Origin: Cupriavidus sp. YR651
GTDB lineage: Bacteria; Pseudomonadota; Gammaproteobacteria; Burkholderiales; Burkholderiaceae
NCBI RefSeq assembly: GCF_900101625.1
Contig: NZ_FMYZ01000011.1
Coordinates: 113,326 to 177,325 of the forward strand
DNA length: 64,000 bases
Direction: 5' to 3'
In this document: positions 23,894 through 32,352 of the stretch, piece after piece
How positions within the stretch are numbered: the first letter of the stretch is position 1
How the letters are laid out: the number at the start of each line of letters is the position of its first letter
Notes under the pieces: generated by a model
Database searches by the model: none
What the model was told of the DNA's origin: nothing
What the model saw: the letters and a program-made list of their open reading frames with translations, nothing else
Program-made: the position numbers and the translations under genes

Positions 23894-25567
23894 ATGCAAA
23901 GCCCCACTGTTGTCATTGGCAAGATCCGTACTGGCCGCAACCCGCGCAAGTACTTCGATCCTGTCAAGATGGCTGAACTGACTGAATCCGCTCGTGTGGA
24001 AGGCATCATTCAGCCGATCCTGATCCGTCCTGTTGAGGAAGACGAGCACGGGCACGAGTTCGAAGTGGTTGCCGGCGAACGCCGCTACCGCGCTGCCAAG
24101 GCCGCTCACGGCGTTGATTTCCCAATGCCGGTCAACATCAAGGAGCTGACCGACGCCGAGGCCGACCGCCTGGCACTGATCGAAAACGTCCAGCGTGCGG
24201 ACATGGCTCCTTCCGAGGAGGCCGTGTCAGCATCGCAGATCGTCGGCCAGCTGAAGGGCGACCGCGACGAAGCGGCCCGCCTGCTCGGCTGGTCGCGCTC
24301 GACGCTCGACAAGCGCCTGGCACTGATGAACTGCAGCCAATCCGTGCTGGAAGCGCTCAACGAGCGCAAGATCCAGCTCGGCCACGCCGAACTGCTGGCC
24401 ACGCTCGCCAAAGACAAGCAGGACAAGCTCCTGCCGGTCATCATCAGCGAGAAGAAGCCTATCGCCGAGTTGAAGAAGACCATCGAGGCCGCCGCGTGCA
24501 GCCTGGAGACGGCCATCTTCGACAAGACCGATTGCACTTCCTGCCCGCATAACTCTTCGTTGCAAACGGAGATGTTCGGCGAGGCAATTGCCTCGGGCAA
24601 TTGTACGAACCGCGCCTGCTACGAGACGAAGCTCGACGCAAAGCTCCAAGGCATTGCCTATGGGCTCAAGGACGAGTATCCGATCATCAGGATCATGCGT
24701 GCCGGTGACAACCACACGCGCATCCAGCTGAAGGTTGACGGACCGACCGGCGTGGGCGAGGAACAGGCCAAGGCCTGCCACGCTTGCCAGAACTTCGGCG
24801 CCGCAGTGAGTGGCCTGCCCGACTCCATGGGCAAGGTCTACAGTGGCCAGTGCTTCGACACCGTCTGCAATCAGCAGAAGGTGGCAGCACGCCTCAAGGC
24901 TGAGCGCGACGCTGCCAAGGCGCCGGCGACGAAGCCTGCACCAGGCGGCAAGTCGGCTGCGGCAACGAAAGGCGAGAAGTCTTCCGCTGCTGCCGAGAAA
25001 GTCGTGACGGCGATCAGCGAGTCGGACAAGGTGAAGAACTACCGCACCGACGTCTGGCGCAAGGCCCTGCGCAAGGAAGTCGTGCAGAACGCCGAGCTGG
25101 CCAATGCCTATCTCATCTCGATTGCTCTGAATGGCCTCGCGCGCAACATTGGCGGGGACAAGATGGGCAAGATTTTCGAGAAGCTGACCGAGCAGAAGGC
25201 ATCGTCGTCGCTGCAAGGCTGCCTGACTGCCGTCCATGCCCTGGACACGGGCAAGCGCCAACAGCTGACCGTCGCCCTGACTGTCGCGGCAATCGATGGC
25301 ATGGAGGTGTCGAACCTCCGCGAACTGTGCCGGTACCACAAGCTTGATCTGCGCAATCACTGGAACCTGCAGAAGTCGCAGGACTTCCTCGAAATGCTCA
25401 CCAAGTCCGAGACGAAGGTTCTCGCGGACGAGCTGGGCATTCGCAAGGTGCTGGGTGATGGCTTCGCCAAGCTGTTCAACAAGTCGAAGCCCGAAGTCAT
25501 CGCCGGCCTGCTGGCGGTCGACGGTTTCGATTACACCGGTAAGGTGCCCAAGGTCCTGGGCTGCTGA
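23894..25567 (+). CDS. PRTRC system ParB family protein
   Basis: 557 aa. Residues 5-100 are a ParB/Spo0J nuclease-like domain (KIRTGRNPRKYFDPVKM, EGIIQPILIRPV, VVAGERRYRAAKAA, ALIENVQRADMAPSEEA), followed by an HTH region (LLGWSRSTLDKRLALM). Two Cys clusters follow (CTSCPHNSS ... CTNRACYETK; CHACQNF ... CFDTVCNQQK), typical of the PRTRC ParB and probably metal-binding. An Ala/Lys linker leads to a C-terminal helical domain. First gene of the PRTRC operon. It may bind the element's centromere, for which the palindromic repeats are candidates. Confidence 0.92.
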   Translation: MQSPTVVIGKIRTGRNPRKYFDPVKMAELTESARVEGIIQPILIRPVEEDEHGHEFEVVAGERRYRAAKAAHGVDFPMPVNIKELTDAEADRLALIENVQRADMAPSEEAVSASQIVGQLKGDRDEAARLLGWSRSTLDKRLALMNCSQSVLEALNERKIQLGHAELLATLAKDKQDKLLPVIISEKKPIAELKKTIEAAACSLETAIFDKTDCTSCPHNSSLQTEMFGEAIASGNCTNRACYETKLDAKLQGIAYGLKDEYPIIRIMRAGDNHTRIQLKVDGPTGVGEEQAKACHACQNFGAAVSGLPDSMGKVYSGQCFDTVCNQQKVAARLKAERDAAKAPATKPAPGGKSAAATKGEKSSAAAEKVVTAISESDKVKNYRTDVWRKALRKEVVQNAELANAYLISIALNGLARNIGGDKMGKIFEKLTEQKASSSLQGCLTAVHALDTGKRQQLTVALTVAAIDGMEVSNLRELCRYHKLDLRNHWNLQKSQDFLEMLTKSETKVLADELGIRKVLGDGFAKLFNKSKPEVIAGLLAVDGFDYTGKVPKVLGC

Positions 25568-25589
25568 TCTATCCCAATCTTCATCCTCG

Positions 25590-25611
25590 GAGGGCGCCAA
25601 TTGGCGCCCTC
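25590..25611 (+). promoter_or_regulatory. 22-bp perfect palindrome between ParB and protein E
   Basis: GAGGGCGCCAA followed by its exact complement (25590-25611). No T-run follows directly, so it may be a processing or translation hairpin rather than a terminator. Confidence 0.5.
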
Positions 25612-25642
25612 TGTCATTCCATTTCCCTAAAAGGATTCACCT

Positions 25643-26086
25643 ATGTTCACGCAACTCGCGCCCATGGTGCGCACATGCGAAAAGGTCGTCATCACGCTGG
25701 CTATGCAGGGCGACACGATGTCGGTGGTTGTTGTACCGGTCGTCAAGAACCCCGCGGATGCTGCTCTGACCATGCCACTGGCGTTGTCGGCAACGCCCGA
25801 GGAGCTCGACGCCGGCTTTGCCGAAGTGGTTCGCGGCACCACGGAATCACGGAAGTCGCTGGCCGAGCAGGCTGAGGCGACGAACTCGATTCTCGATGCA
25901 GCCAAGGCCTCGCAGTCGAATAAGGCGACCAAGGCGCTCACCAAGGCCAATTCATCGGAATCGTCCAATGCATCGGACGATTCGAGTGAAGAGGACGGCG
26001 ACGAGAAGCCGGTAGCCCAGGCTGCCACAGATGCGACAGCCCCGGCGGTCGCATCGACTGGTACTGATCTCTCCCTCCTGATCTAA
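25643..26086 (+). CDS. PRTRC system protein E
   Basis: 147 aa. The start MFTQLAPMVRTCEKVVITLAMQGD and the ELDAGFAEVV helix match what I know of PRTRC protein E. The C-terminal 60 residues are a low-complexity Ser/Asp/Ala tail ending in a hydrophobic DLSLLI, which could dock another PRTRC protein. Role unknown. It is followed after 10 nt by protein C, so expression is coupled. Confidence 0.8.
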   Translation: MFTQLAPMVRTCEKVVITLAMQGDTMSVVVVPVVKNPADAALTMPLALSATPEELDAGFAEVVRGTTESRKSLAEQAEATNSILDAAKASQSNKATKALTKANSSESSNASDDSSEEDGDEKPVAQAATDATAPAVASTGTDLSLLI

Positions 26087-26096
26087 GGAGACGGAC

Positions 26097-26321
26097 ATGG
26101 CACTCGAAGTCAAGAAGCTGCTTCGCCAGTTTTGCTACAACGGCATGACGTTCGTGGACCCAGGTCCTTCGTTCACGCCCGAGCAAGTGCGCGATATCTA
26201 TTCGGCCCAGTACCCCGAGCTGACCACCGCCGCGGTGGATGGCCCGGAGGTGAAGGACGAGACGGCTCGCTTCACGTTCGTCCGCGCCGCCGGCGCAAAG
26301 GGCGCTCATGCGCAAGTCTGA
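26097..26321 (+). CDS. PRTRC system protein C, ubiquitin-like
   Basis: 74 aa, the size of a beta-grasp modifier. LEVKKLLRQFCYNGMTFVDPG, YSAQYPELTTAAVDG and ARFTFVRAAGAKG match the PRTRC C/Prok_Ub family, which by established family knowledge is a prokaryotic ubiquitin-like fold. The C-terminus extends past the expected KG by a few residues (AHAQV), so activation might require trimming, a job the JAMM protein A could do. That last step is inference. Confidence 0.8.
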   Translation: MALEVKKLLRQFCYNGMTFVDPGPSFTPEQVRDIYSAQYPELTTAAVDGPEVKDETARFTFVRAAGAKGAHAQV

Positions 26322-26370
26322 CTTGTTGGAAGCGCTGTCCACTGGGCAGTTCGCTGACACCACTATGGAG

Positions 26371-26395
26371 CCGCCCCTCGGGGCGGTTTTTTCAT
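26371..26395 (+). terminator. terminator inside the PRTRC operon
   Basis: CCGCCC-CTCG-GGGCGG (26371-26386) with a T-run, between proteins C and F. It would limit transcription of the F-B-A-ThiF half. Confidence 0.75.
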
Positions 26396-26414
26396 TTTCT
26401 GAGGAGGTCAAGGA

Positions 26415-27545
26415 ATGCTGTTCGATCCTCGATCGTTTGTTCCAGAGAACGATGCAGGGCAACCCGGATGGACGTCTGCGCAACAGCATTCCGTTGCCGG
26501 ACGTCGACCTGCCCATGATTTTCTGACACTGCCGCACATTCCGCGCGGTATTCCAGCTACAGCTCGCGTCAGCTACGGAGACGAAGTTGACCTCGCGGAA
26601 CTTGTGCTCGCGCAGTTTCGTGCTGAAGTCATGGATGCGGAGCACGTCTCAAATCCAACGAGCGCGGGCGACGCATTCTCGCAGGCATTCCGGGGTTGGC
26701 TAATGCCGCGCATGCCGAAGACCAAGGTGTTGAAGTTCGACTTCGCTTTGATCGATCATGAAGCCGCACAGTGCGAGATTGCAGAGTTCGGCCTGGAGAT
26801 TGAAAACGAATCCCCGCTGTATCTCGGGATCCGGCTGGAAGAGGAGAACGTCTACACCATCCATCCCGCTCGGGCCGATGCTCTGCGGACCCTTCACCCT
26901 TCGTTGCTGTTCTCTGCCCTGCAGTTGATTCGCGCCGCGGCCGGGAAGTCACTCCATATCCGTACGCCGGACGATCTGCTTGAGATGTTCTGCCGATGGC
27001 ACTGGGACTATGAGTTGATGGGCGACGATGAAGCGGCGCGTGAGCACATGAAGGAGCGCTTCGGTGAGGACGATCCGGACATCGAGCGCTATCTGCCTTC
27101 TGTCGTGCGCGCTGAGCTTTCGCCCGACGATACGTTGCCAAAGTGGCAGTGGTCGCAGAAGGACCGCAAGCTGCGCGAGCTGACACGGCGTAGCGTCCGT
27201 GACCTGGCGAGGCAATGTGACGACTGGCGTAGCGGGTTTTGCACTGCGCTGGCGGACCTGCATCTCGCACTGGAACGCATGGGCAATGCTTCACTCATTC
27301 GCGATGCCCAATGGGCGGAGCCGGCGTACTCCGCTGCGACGATCGCCTATCAGCACAGCGACTATGTCGGTGAGCTACTGGACGACCATTTCGAATGCGC
27401 CAGCAATGGCGGCTACGCGACGTACTTCCAGTGCTTCATTCGTTTCCCCAAGGAAGTAGCGTCCATACGGAAGCAGTACGCCATTCTTGAAGACACACTC
27501 AACCTCATCGCGCTGCTGGATCGCGTGCTTGAGCATTTTTCTTAA
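26415..27545 (+). CDS. PRTRC system protein F
   Basis: 376 aa with a strong GAGG site 8 nt before ATG 26415. Starts PRSFVPENDAGQPG, then HIPRGIPATARV, typical of PRTRC protein F. The body is helical and acidic with ERFGEDDPDIERYLP. No catalytic motif seen. A different short frame from 26308 that crosses the terminator is not supported. Sits between the modifier-like C and the E2-like B. Confidence 0.8.
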   Translation: MLFDPRSFVPENDAGQPGWTSAQQHSVAGRRPAHDFLTLPHIPRGIPATARVSYGDEVDLAELVLAQFRAEVMDAEHVSNPTSAGDAFSQAFRGWLMPRMPKTKVLKFDFALIDHEAAQCEIAEFGLEIENESPLYLGIRLEEENVYTIHPARADALRTLHPSLLFSALQLIRAAAGKSLHIRTPDDLLEMFCRWHWDYELMGDDEAAREHMKERFGEDDPDIERYLPSVVRAELSPDDTLPKWQWSQKDRKLRELTRRSVRDLARQCDDWRSGFCTALADLHLALERMGNASLIRDAQWAEPAYSAATIAYQHSDYVGELLDDHFECASNGGYATYFQCFIRFPKEVASIRKQYAILEDTLNLIALLDRVLEHFS

Positions 27546-27557
27546 GAGGAGGGCCAC

Positions 27558-28277
27558 ATGGCCGATATTCTGACCGCTTCGCGGTCGCACGACGTGGCCC
27601 TCCAGGGGGCCATTCTGCTTTATGGGCAGGCACCGGGGCAGTTTTCCTATGCCACAGCGCACCGTATCGAGCCGGATGTGGCGGGGCGACCCGTGATCGG
27701 CGCCGGTACGCCGCTTAACCGCATGGCGTTGATCCACGCAGTCCGTGAGGTGGCCGAGGCCTCGCTCCCCAAGGGTGAGTTCCTCACACCGAACGTGCTG
27801 TCCATTAGCCCTACCGCGGTGACGTGGTGGTGTGCCGCCGCAAGGCGACGCGTGTTCTTCGACTGCAAGGAGTTTGGTAAGCGCAGCGCGGTTGTTTCGC
27901 ACCCCGCGCTCGTCTTCCGCGCGTCGCAGTCCGGGTTCCAGGTCTTTGCCCTGCGAGGGGAGGAGCGCCCGGTACCGGACAGCATGCTGTACGAACCGCC
28001 GTACTTCAATACGTGGGATCACGGGAAGATCTGCATCGGCTCTGCACATGTTCCCAAGCAAATCGACGTGGCATCCATTGCGGGTTGGGAAGCCGGGTTC
28101 TTCAATTCGGCCTTCACCCATCCAAACCATGGGGGCAAGCGCGTGACGTACAAGCGCGGCGCTTACGCCTTCTGGAAGGACATGCTCGACGGGAAATTCC
28201 CCGACTATCCGAAGCGAGTCCTCGTTCCTATGCACTTCAAGCTGGCCGATCTGATCGCTGGCAAACTGGAGAAGTAA
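27558..28277 (+). CDS. PRTRC system protein B, E2-like
   Basis: 239 aa, GAGGAGG site before ATG 27558. The family (Prok-E2_D/PRTRC_B) is an E2-like fold by established knowledge. The sequence shows the E2 active-site context: PYFNTWDHGKICIGS, with Cys159 in a position like the E2 catalytic Cys that follows an HPN-type motif. It would carry the protein C modifier as a thioester. Directly coupled to protein A (2-nt gap). Confidence 0.82.
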   Translation: MADILTASRSHDVALQGAILLYGQAPGQFSYATAHRIEPDVAGRPVIGAGTPLNRMALIHAVREVAEASLPKGEFLTPNVLSISPTAVTWWCAAARRRVFFDCKEFGKRSAVVSHPALVFRASQSGFQVFALRGEERPVPDSMLYEPPYFNTWDHGKICIGSAHVPKQIDVASIAGWEAGFFNSAFTHPNHGGKRVTYKRGAYAFWKDMLDGKFPDYPKRVLVPMHFKLADLIAGKLEK

Positions 28278-28279
28278 TC

Positions 28280-28921
28280 ATGCATCCTGCTGACGCTGCT
28301 CTGCAGCAGTCCTTTCCATCTGTGATGGTGCCGCGCTTCGGCGCGCTACCGCCCCTGGAGCGGCCCGGCGAGCGCCTGCTCATTGCTGCCAACGGAGTTT
28401 TCCTCGAAATCGTGCGGCCCTGGCTGCGCGTTGTCCGCCGTCTCGGTGCCTTCCAGTACCGCACCGCGATTCCGTACGGCGAGGTGGAAGAAGCCACCGA
28501 AATGCGCTGTGGCCGGATACCGGCGGATCTGATTGGCGAGTTCGCCACGATGGCGCGCGCCGCGTACCCCAAGGAAACGGGCGGGTGGTTGGTCTGGAAT
28601 GCCGCAACCGCGGCGTTTCGACTACTCCCCGTGCAGATCCTGGAGCATAGCGGCGGCCATCTGAAGTATGAACGTCCGGCGCTTTCGCAAGACGACGTGC
28701 TGGTGGTCGACTGCCATTCGCATGGCCGTCACCCGGCATTCTTCTCTTCCACCGACGATGCTGACGACCGGCACGACGTGAAGTTTGCGTTCGTGATGGG
28801 CAACTGCGACGCCTCGACCCCATCGATGGCGCTGCGGCTCTGCGCAAAGGGTATCTTCGAGAACGTAGAGAAGGTACCCGCCGATTGGTACGCCGCGGCG
28901 CGCGAGGAGGTGCTGGTATGA
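28280..28921 (+). CDS. PRTRC system protein A, JAMM metallopeptidase
   Basis: 213 aa from ATG 28280. C-terminal JAB/Mov34 domain: ETGGWLVW (catalytic Glu region) and DCHSHGRHPAFFSSTDDADD, giving the H-x-H-x(n)-S-x-x-D zinc site. Such domains remove or mature ubiquitin-like proteins. The N-terminal 90 residues are a variable domain. It overlaps the ThiF gene by 4 nt (ATGA). Confidence 0.88.
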   Translation: MHPADAALQQSFPSVMVPRFGALPPLERPGERLLIAANGVFLEIVRPWLRVVRRLGAFQYRTAIPYGEVEEATEMRCGRIPADLIGEFATMARAAYPKETGGWLVWNAATAAFRLLPVQILEHSGGHLKYERPALSQDDVLVVDCHSHGRHPAFFSSTDDADDRHDVKFAFVMGNCDASTPSMALRLCAKGIFENVEKVPADWYAAAREEVLV

Positions 28922-29721
28922 CCTTTGAACATCGCATTCCGGCGACCATGACGACGCGAGCGTGGAAGGTGATAGTAGTTGGTGCGGGCGGTACCGGCAG
29001 CGCTTTGTTGCCGAACCTCGCCCGCCTGCATCACGCCATGTTGGCGCTTGGCCACCCCGGTGGGATCGAGTGCACGGTCTACGATGACGATACCGTCAGC
29101 GAGACCAATGTCGGGCGCCAGGGCTTCTATCCCGTCGACGTTGGCCAGCACAAGGCGACGCTGATCGTGAATCGGCTGAACAACTTGATGGGTACGCGCT
29201 GGGAAGCGCAGACCCGTCGGATTGGCGGCAGGGACCGATTTGTCTGCGACATGGTAATTGGCTGCGTCGATACGCGGACCGCCCGCAAGGCGATACTCGG
29301 TGCGATGCAGGGCGGCACCGGAGGCTACTATCTCGACTGTGGCAATGAGTCGGATAGTGGTCAGGTGGTACTTGGCCAAGTACGTGGCAAGGCGGCGGAT
29401 CGGTTGCCCCATGTGGGCGACCTGTTCCCGGAGCTGCTGGACCCGAAAGGGGACAAAGCAGACACCGCGCCTTCCTGTTCGATGGCGGACGCGCTTCAGA
29501 AGCAGTCGTTGGTCATCAACCAGGCGATCGCGGTGCAGGCGTACAACCTTCTGTGGACGTTGTTTCGCACCGGCACCCTGAAGTACTGTGGTGCCTTCGT
29601 GAACTTGGCTGCAGGCCGGACCAGTGCGCTCCCCGTCGATCCTTCGGCATGGGAGCGCTTCGGTTACAAGCTGCCGGTTCCCAAAACGCCTGCCAAGCGG
29701 AAGTCGCGCAAGTCAGCTTAA
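28918..29721 (+). CDS. PRTRC system ThiF family protein, E1-like
   Basis: 267 aa. Rossmann ATP-binding loop VVGAGGTGS (20-28), then DDDTVSETNVGRQGF (the D-x-D/N-x-x-R-Q adenylation block of ThiF/MoeB/E1) and HKATLIVNRLN. TAPSCSMADALQKQSL near 195 holds the candidate catalytic Cys. It would adenylate the C-terminus of protein C and pass it to B. The Lys/Arg-rich tail (KTPAKRKSRKSA) could bind DNA. Last gene of the operon, before a terminator. Confidence 0.9.
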   Translation: MTFEHRIPATMTTRAWKVIVVGAGGTGSALLPNLARLHHAMLALGHPGGIECTVYDDDTVSETNVGRQGFYPVDVGQHKATLIVNRLNNLMGTRWEAQTRRIGGRDRFVCDMVIGCVDTRTARKAILGAMQGGTGGYYLDCGNESDSGQVVLGQVRGKAADRLPHVGDLFPELLDPKGDKADTAPSCSMADALQKQSLVINQAIAVQAYNLLWTLFRTGTLKYCGAFVNLAAGRTSALPVDPSAWERFGYKLPVPKTPAKRKSRKSA

Positions 29722-29760
29722 CCAGCCATTCCCGATTCGTTCGGGGATGGCTTTTTTCTT
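29722..29760 (+). terminator. rho-independent terminator after PRTRC operon
   Basis: CCAGCCATTCCC-GA-TTCG-TTCGGGGATGG type stem followed by a T-run. Confidence 0.75.
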
Positions 29761-29816
29761 TTGTGCTAGGCCGTTGCGGCGACGCGCACCTGGCTGCTAA
29801 GATGCCGGCACACCTC

Positions 29817-29921
29817 GCGTCATTGACGCATCGACCACGTGGCATCACGCCACCTTTCTTTTTCACCCGTTGGGGCACATCGCTCCAGCGGCTGTGCTCC
29901 ATCTCAATTCGGAGCACAAAC
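29817..29921 (+). promoter_or_regulatory. promoter and structured leader before 29922
   Basis: TTGCGG-18-TAAGAT (-10 at 29798) precedes GCGTC-ATT-GACGC plus ATCGACC (29817-29836) and GTGGC/GCCAC (29839-29853). Then CCGTTGGGGC/GCTCCAGCGG (29867-29891) and GTGCTCC/GGAGCAC (29894-29917); GGAG in the right arm is the ribosome site of the GTG at 29922. Confidence 0.75.
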
Positions 29922-30338
29922 GTGAATCAAGACTTCCCTCGACCCGCGCTTGCCGCGAGTCACACCGTCCTCGCCGACGACGTCATGGAAATTCGCCTGC
30001 GGCCGGCCGTACTTGACTGGCTGCGCGAGCTCGCTGTCGCGAACGGCATTTCCGTCGAACCCTATGCCGCGTTCTTGTTGCAGAGCTTCTGCGAGGAACG
30101 CATGGAGGGGCGGCCGAATCTCGATCTGTCTGGTTTCGAGGTCATTGCATCGGTGAGCAAGACTGCACTGCGCTTGCCGGCGACGCATTGCCTGGCAGTA
30201 CCCGCGGGCGACTGGATTAGGATCGTTGAGGCCGTCCTTCTGCTGACCGGCGGCGGCCAGATGTCCTCGTCTAACCGCGAAATTTTCGTCGAGACGGTTC
30301 TGGATCGCCTGGCCACAGAGCTGGGCGGCGTCCGGTAG
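29922..30338 (+). CDS. hypothetical protein
   Basis: 138 aa from a GTG start chosen because the paired GGAG lies 8 nt upstream; a longer frame would read through the leader hairpins. Residues 20-60 (DDVMEIRLRPAVLDWLRELAVANGISVEPYAAFLLQSFCEERM) resemble a ribbon-helix-helix DNA-binding module (strand, then helix-turn-helix). A helical C-terminus follows. A plasmid regulator is plausible but unproven. Confidence 0.6.
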   Translation: MNQDFPRPALAASHTVLADDVMEIRLRPAVLDWLRELAVANGISVEPYAAFLLQSFCEERMEGRPNLDLSGFEVIASVSKTALRLPATHCLAVPAGDWIRIVEAVLLLTGGGQMSSSNREIFVETVLDRLATELGGVR

Positions 30339-30406
30339 TCACGGCGACATAGTCCCGTTCGAGCGACCCTATCCAGCTTCGCGCCGCCATTCTGGCAATT
30401 CCCTTT

Positions 30407-30465
30407 CCCACCTGGGGCACGTCCCCGACTGGTGGGCGTGCTCCGCATTCCTTAGGAGCACCTTC
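30407..30465 (+). promoter_or_regulatory. hairpin pair before 30466
   Basis: CCCACC-TG-GGGG/CCCC-GACT-GGTGGG (30407-30436) and GTGCTCC/GGAGCAC (30438-30461). The second stem has the same sequence as the one before 29922. Confidence 0.7.
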
Positions 30466-30804
30466 ATGCCGCAAATCACACTCTCCCGCAGTCAAGTCGC
30501 CGCGCTCGTTGCGTTCTGCGACGCCGCCGGTTCTGAGCAGTTCTTCATCGCCAAGGACCATGGCGCGTACGTGGGTTTCAGTACCGGAGCCACGCCGGAC
30601 CGCCAGTGTCTCTTCTACTTCAAGGGCTGTAACCCTGCGAAGGATGCCGACTTCTACGAGAACGCCAGACGGGCTTTCGGAGGCGACGACTTCGGCGAGC
30701 GCTTGCCGTTGACGCACCTTCGAAACGCACTAGCCGACCCGGCCAGCAAGCAGGTCCGGATCACGGTGACACCCCGCTCGATTCGCCTCCACACCTTCGC
30801 ATAA
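30466..30804 (+). CDS. DUF3085-like hypothetical protein
   Basis: 112 aa, soluble mixed alpha/beta: ITLSRSQVAALVAFCDAA, KDHGAYVGFSTG, LFYFKGCNP, then GGDDFGERLPL. The H-G-x-Y-V/L-F block resembles DUF3085, a small family found on plasmids and ICEs with no known function. Match from memory, moderate certainty. Confidence 0.55.
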   Translation: MPQITLSRSQVAALVAFCDAAGSEQFFIAKDHGAYVGFSTGATPDRQCLFYFKGCNPAKDADFYENARRAFGGDDFGERLPLTHLRNALADPASKQVRITVTPRSIRLHTFA

Positions 30805-30876
30805 CCTGAAGCGCGACCGTCCGTGCCATTCCTTCGGGAGTGGCGCGGTTTAGCTCGCGCGCCCTACACATCAATC

Positions 30877-31647
30877 ATGAACGCAAAGAAACTTTTCTTC
30901 ATCAATCTGTACCTGGCCTTCGGGTTCTGTGGCGCTGCGTTGGCGTCGCGAGCATTCCGGTACTTTGAGTACAAAGGCTGGTTCGCGGCGCCATGGCTTG
31001 CGATTCCCCGCGACTGGATGGCCTGCATCGAGCACGTCCTGACGGGCATCGGATTTCCGGCGCTTCTGGTGGCAATCAGCTGGCTGTCCTGGGGACTCGT
31101 GCGCTCGCGCACGCGCGCCGTCGAATCGCGTGCCATGCAGCTCATTGACAGCTATGGGGCTGCGATTCTGATGTTTGCTCAGGTCACTGTGTACCTGGTC
31201 TACGCAGCATACTGGGAATTCGCGCCACATGGCGCCGTCGGGCCTGTTACGGGCAAACTGGCAAACCAATTCATCTTCGATGTCCTTGGCGTAGCACAGT
31301 ACATCGCCATCATGACCAAGCTGCGTGCGTTTGCTTCGACCCGCGAGCTTGGCCGGGAGATTAGCCTTTCGGGCTTTCGATTCTTTCGCGCAGATGCGGG
31401 GCCATCCGGAGTGACCGTGGCGGATTTGGAGCGATTCCATTCCCGCTATCCGAAGCTGGGGCTGTACATCACCATGCACGACGACGGAGGCGGCGAAACG
31501 CGGCCGCGACTGGTTTTCATCTGCGACGGCATGGAGGTCTACAACCCGCTGTGCGGGTCGCCAACGTGGGTCCAGGTCGACCCCGCCGCCGAGTATGGAA
31601 TTGCCCGAACGGACGCGCTTGCTATCGCTCGTGTCAACGGTTGCTGA
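30877..31647 (+). CDS. multi-pass inner-membrane protein
   Basis: 256 aa from ATG 30877. Four hydrophobic segments (about 7-25, 50-72, 88-112, 125-145) and a C-terminal soluble domain of about 100 residues (LERFHSRYPKLGLYITMHDDGGGETRPRLVFICDGMEVYNPL). No family recognised. Last gene before a new promoter at about 31641. Confidence 0.6.
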   Translation: MNAKKLFFINLYLAFGFCGAALASRAFRYFEYKGWFAAPWLAIPRDWMACIEHVLTGIGFPALLVAISWLSWGLVRSRTRAVESRAMQLIDSYGAAILMFAQVTVYLVYAAYWEFAPHGAVGPVTGKLANQFIFDVLGVAQYIAIMTKLRAFASTRELGREISLSGFRFFRADAGPSGVTVADLERFHSRYPKLGLYITMHDDGGGETRPRLVFICDGMEVYNPLCGSPTWVQVDPAAEYGIARTDALAIARVNGC

Positions 31648-31794
31648 TTGAGAGCGCCGCTGCTAAGATTGATGCACTTTCCGCGTCTCAGACGCATCGA
31701 CACTTCCGGTTGTATAGCCGGACAGCTTTTTTTCTCCCACCTACGGGCCTTCCTGCCCGTAGGCATGTTGGCCCTATTTTCCTTAGAGGCCATC
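31641..31794 (+). promoter_or_regulatory. promoter and structured leader of lipoprotein gene
   Basis: TTGCTG (31641), 17-nt spacer, TAAGAT (31664). Then GCGTC-TCA-GACGC plus ATCGACA (31683-31702, one change in the box) and CCGG/CCGG. Before the start: CCTACGGG/CCCGTAGG (31740-31763) and TGGCC/GGCCA (31769-31792) enclosing AGAGG. The promoter overlaps the end of the preceding ORF. Confidence 0.75.
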
Positions 31795-32268
31795 ATGTTC
31801 AAGCGTATCGCTTCGCTTTTCCTTTGCTGCGTCATCTTCACCGGCTGCGCTGCCCAGCAGACGTCTCCGAACGCCTATCGGAGTTCGGAAGCGCTGCGCA
31901 CGGGTTCCGTCGAAGTCGTCACGGTCGTCCGAGTCCGCACGGTCACGATCGTCGACAGTGACGGGTACACGTCTGCCAACAGCGGCATCCCTGGTGTCGT
32001 TGGCGCAGTCGTTGGCGGCTTGCTCGGTGCACGTGTCATCGGCGGTGGTAACGGTCGTTACCTCGCCGGCGCGATGTCGGGCACCGTATCTGCCGTCCTG
32101 GCACAGTCCGTCGCCGGTCACATGAACCGCCGCAACGGCTTGGAAGTCATTGTCCGCAAGGAGAACGGCAGCCAGCTCGCCGTCACGCAGGACGCCGACC
32201 AACAGTTCGTCACGGGGCAGCAGCTCTACCTCGTGTCCGCTGGTGGCGGCTACCGTCTGACGCGTTAA
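31795..32268 (+). CDS. glycine-zipper outer-membrane lipoprotein
   Basis: 157 aa. Signal peptide with lipobox (KRIASLFLCCVIFTGCAA; Cys lipidated). A Gly-rich repeat GIPGVVGAVVGGLLGARVIGGGNGRYLAGAMSG matches the glycine-zipper 2TM motif of SlyB/Pcp-type lipoproteins, followed by a small beta domain (GLEVIVRKENGSQLAV). Sits in the outer membrane facing the periplasm. On a mobile element it may affect envelope state or mating surface; that is inference. Confidence 0.8.
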   Translation: MFKRIASLFLCCVIFTGCAAQQTSPNAYRSSEALRTGSVEVVTVVRVRTVTIVDSDGYTSANSGIPGVVGAVVGGLLGARVIGGGNGRYLAGAMSGTVSAVLAQSVAGHMNRRNGLEVIVRKENGSQLAVTQDADQQFVTGQQLYLVSAGGGYRLTR

Positions 32269-32304
32269 ACGGAGCCATCCGGTTCCCCATTTCCTTTCAC
32301 CTTC

Positions 32305-32352
32305 CCGCGCGGAATCCCTCCGCGCGGGGGGCTTTCGCGCATTGGAGCCAAG
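32305..32352 (+). promoter_or_regulatory. hairpin pair before 32353
   Basis: CCGCGCGG/CCGCGCGG (32305-32327), then GGCT (32330-32333) with AGCC (32346-32349) around TTGGAG. Confidence 0.6.

Noticed and set aside
24227..25600. 457-codon minus ORF
   Set aside because: Antisense of the PRTRC ParB gene, with repeated Leu/Arg/Val shadow pattern.
26308..26526. 72-codon ORF between PRTRC C and F
   Set aside because: Crosses a strong terminator; the frame at 26415 has a far better ribosome site and family match.
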